From the IMG/VR virus record IMGVR_UViG_3300050120_000115, positions 24,954 through 88,953 of that record: 64,000 nucleotides of DNA; one strand, given 5' to 3'. The translations under genes were made by a program, and so were the position numbers. The DNA is from a virus. This document shows, piece by piece, positions 63,979 to 64,000 of this stretch (the stretch's first letter is position 1; every line of letters starts with the position of its first letter). The notes under the pieces are model-generated. The model ran no database searches. It was given only the letters and a program-made list of their open reading frames with translations, and was not told where the DNA came from.

Positions 63979-64000
63979 CAACGGAGTACGCAGTAAGATA
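63971..64000 (+). CDS. partial gene at window end
   Basis: ATG 63971 opens a frame (MGDNGVRSKI) that runs off the window. The overlap with the preceding stop is typical of operon genes here. Nothing can be said about function. Confidence 0.4.
   Translation, partial: MGDNGVRSKI

Overview
The window is an internal part of the genome of a tailed phage with a contractile tail (a myovirus). Sheath, tube, baseplate J, gp25-like wedge and tail-protein-I genes show the morphology. An actinobacterial host is likely but inferred: there are two WhiB-like genes (a family essentially confined to Actinobacteria and their phages), an Rpf-like muralytic protein, and several small families that I recall from actinobacteriophages. 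Sampled lines are mostly about 45-50% GC, with clear blocks of different composition. Terminase, portal, capsid and DNA polymerase genes are not visible and presumably lie outside the window. I see no tRNA, CRISPR array or integrase.

Layout. (1) 0-24.6 kb, plus strand: virion genes. Order: neck/tail completion, sheath, tube, tail assembly chaperone with a -1 frameshift, tape measure, LysM baseplate protein, hub, spike-like protein, a collagen-like fibre, two glycoside hydrolases (GH26-like and GH16-like), a GT4-type glycosyltransferase, baseplate wedge genes and fibres. (2) 24.6-31.2 kb, plus strand: three papain/NlpC-like enzymes and membrane proteins (probably lysis and wall entry), an Ig-like protein, an HNH nuclease, a calcineurin-like phosphoesterase and small genes. 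(3) 31.1-39.1 kb, minus strand: WhiB, an Acb2/Tad1-hairpin-like protein, SSB, Erf annealing protein, YqaJ exonuclease, LexA-like HTH, RecA and many small genes. They form translationally coupled operons driven from promoters at about 35.17 and 39.15 kb. (4) 39.2-51.2 kb, plus strand: SNF2-like helicase, an initiator-like protein that carries iteron-like repeats, a GC-rich block of small genes, a DnaB-like helicase interrupted by a class 3 intein, an HslV-like Ntn hydrolase, a second WhiB and a GIY-YIG nuclease. (5) 51.3-52.4 kb, minus strand: four small genes. (6) 52.5-62.9 kb, plus strand: a dense early-type operon with CCA-adding enzyme, Rpf-like protein, GroES, RNA ligase, phosphoesterase, KOW/SH3-like proteins and many microproteins. 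(7) 62.9-64 kb: an HNH nuclease, a compact structured element and divergent promoters.

How it works together. RecA, Erf, YqaJ exonuclease, SSB and two helicases form a recombination and replication kit. The CCA-adding enzyme and RNA ligase suggest tRNA repair. GroES would help fold virion proteins. WhiB and the LexA-like HTH are candidate regulators. Promoters share a sigma70-like pattern (TTGACW, usually 17 bp, then TATACT), and four of them place the start codon at the predicted +1, which implies leaderless mRNAs.

The most unusual signal is a dispersed asymmetric motif of about 20 bp, roughly TTCCCCCGNNCNAAAAATT. It occurs on either strand at about 40 places, mostly between 31 and 63 kb. 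It tends to sit at gene ends or between protein domains, and it alternates in orientation through much of 53-63 kb. It seems absent from the intein, from most of the homing-type nuclease genes and from the GC-rich 42.8-45.8 kb block. I do not recognise it as a described element.
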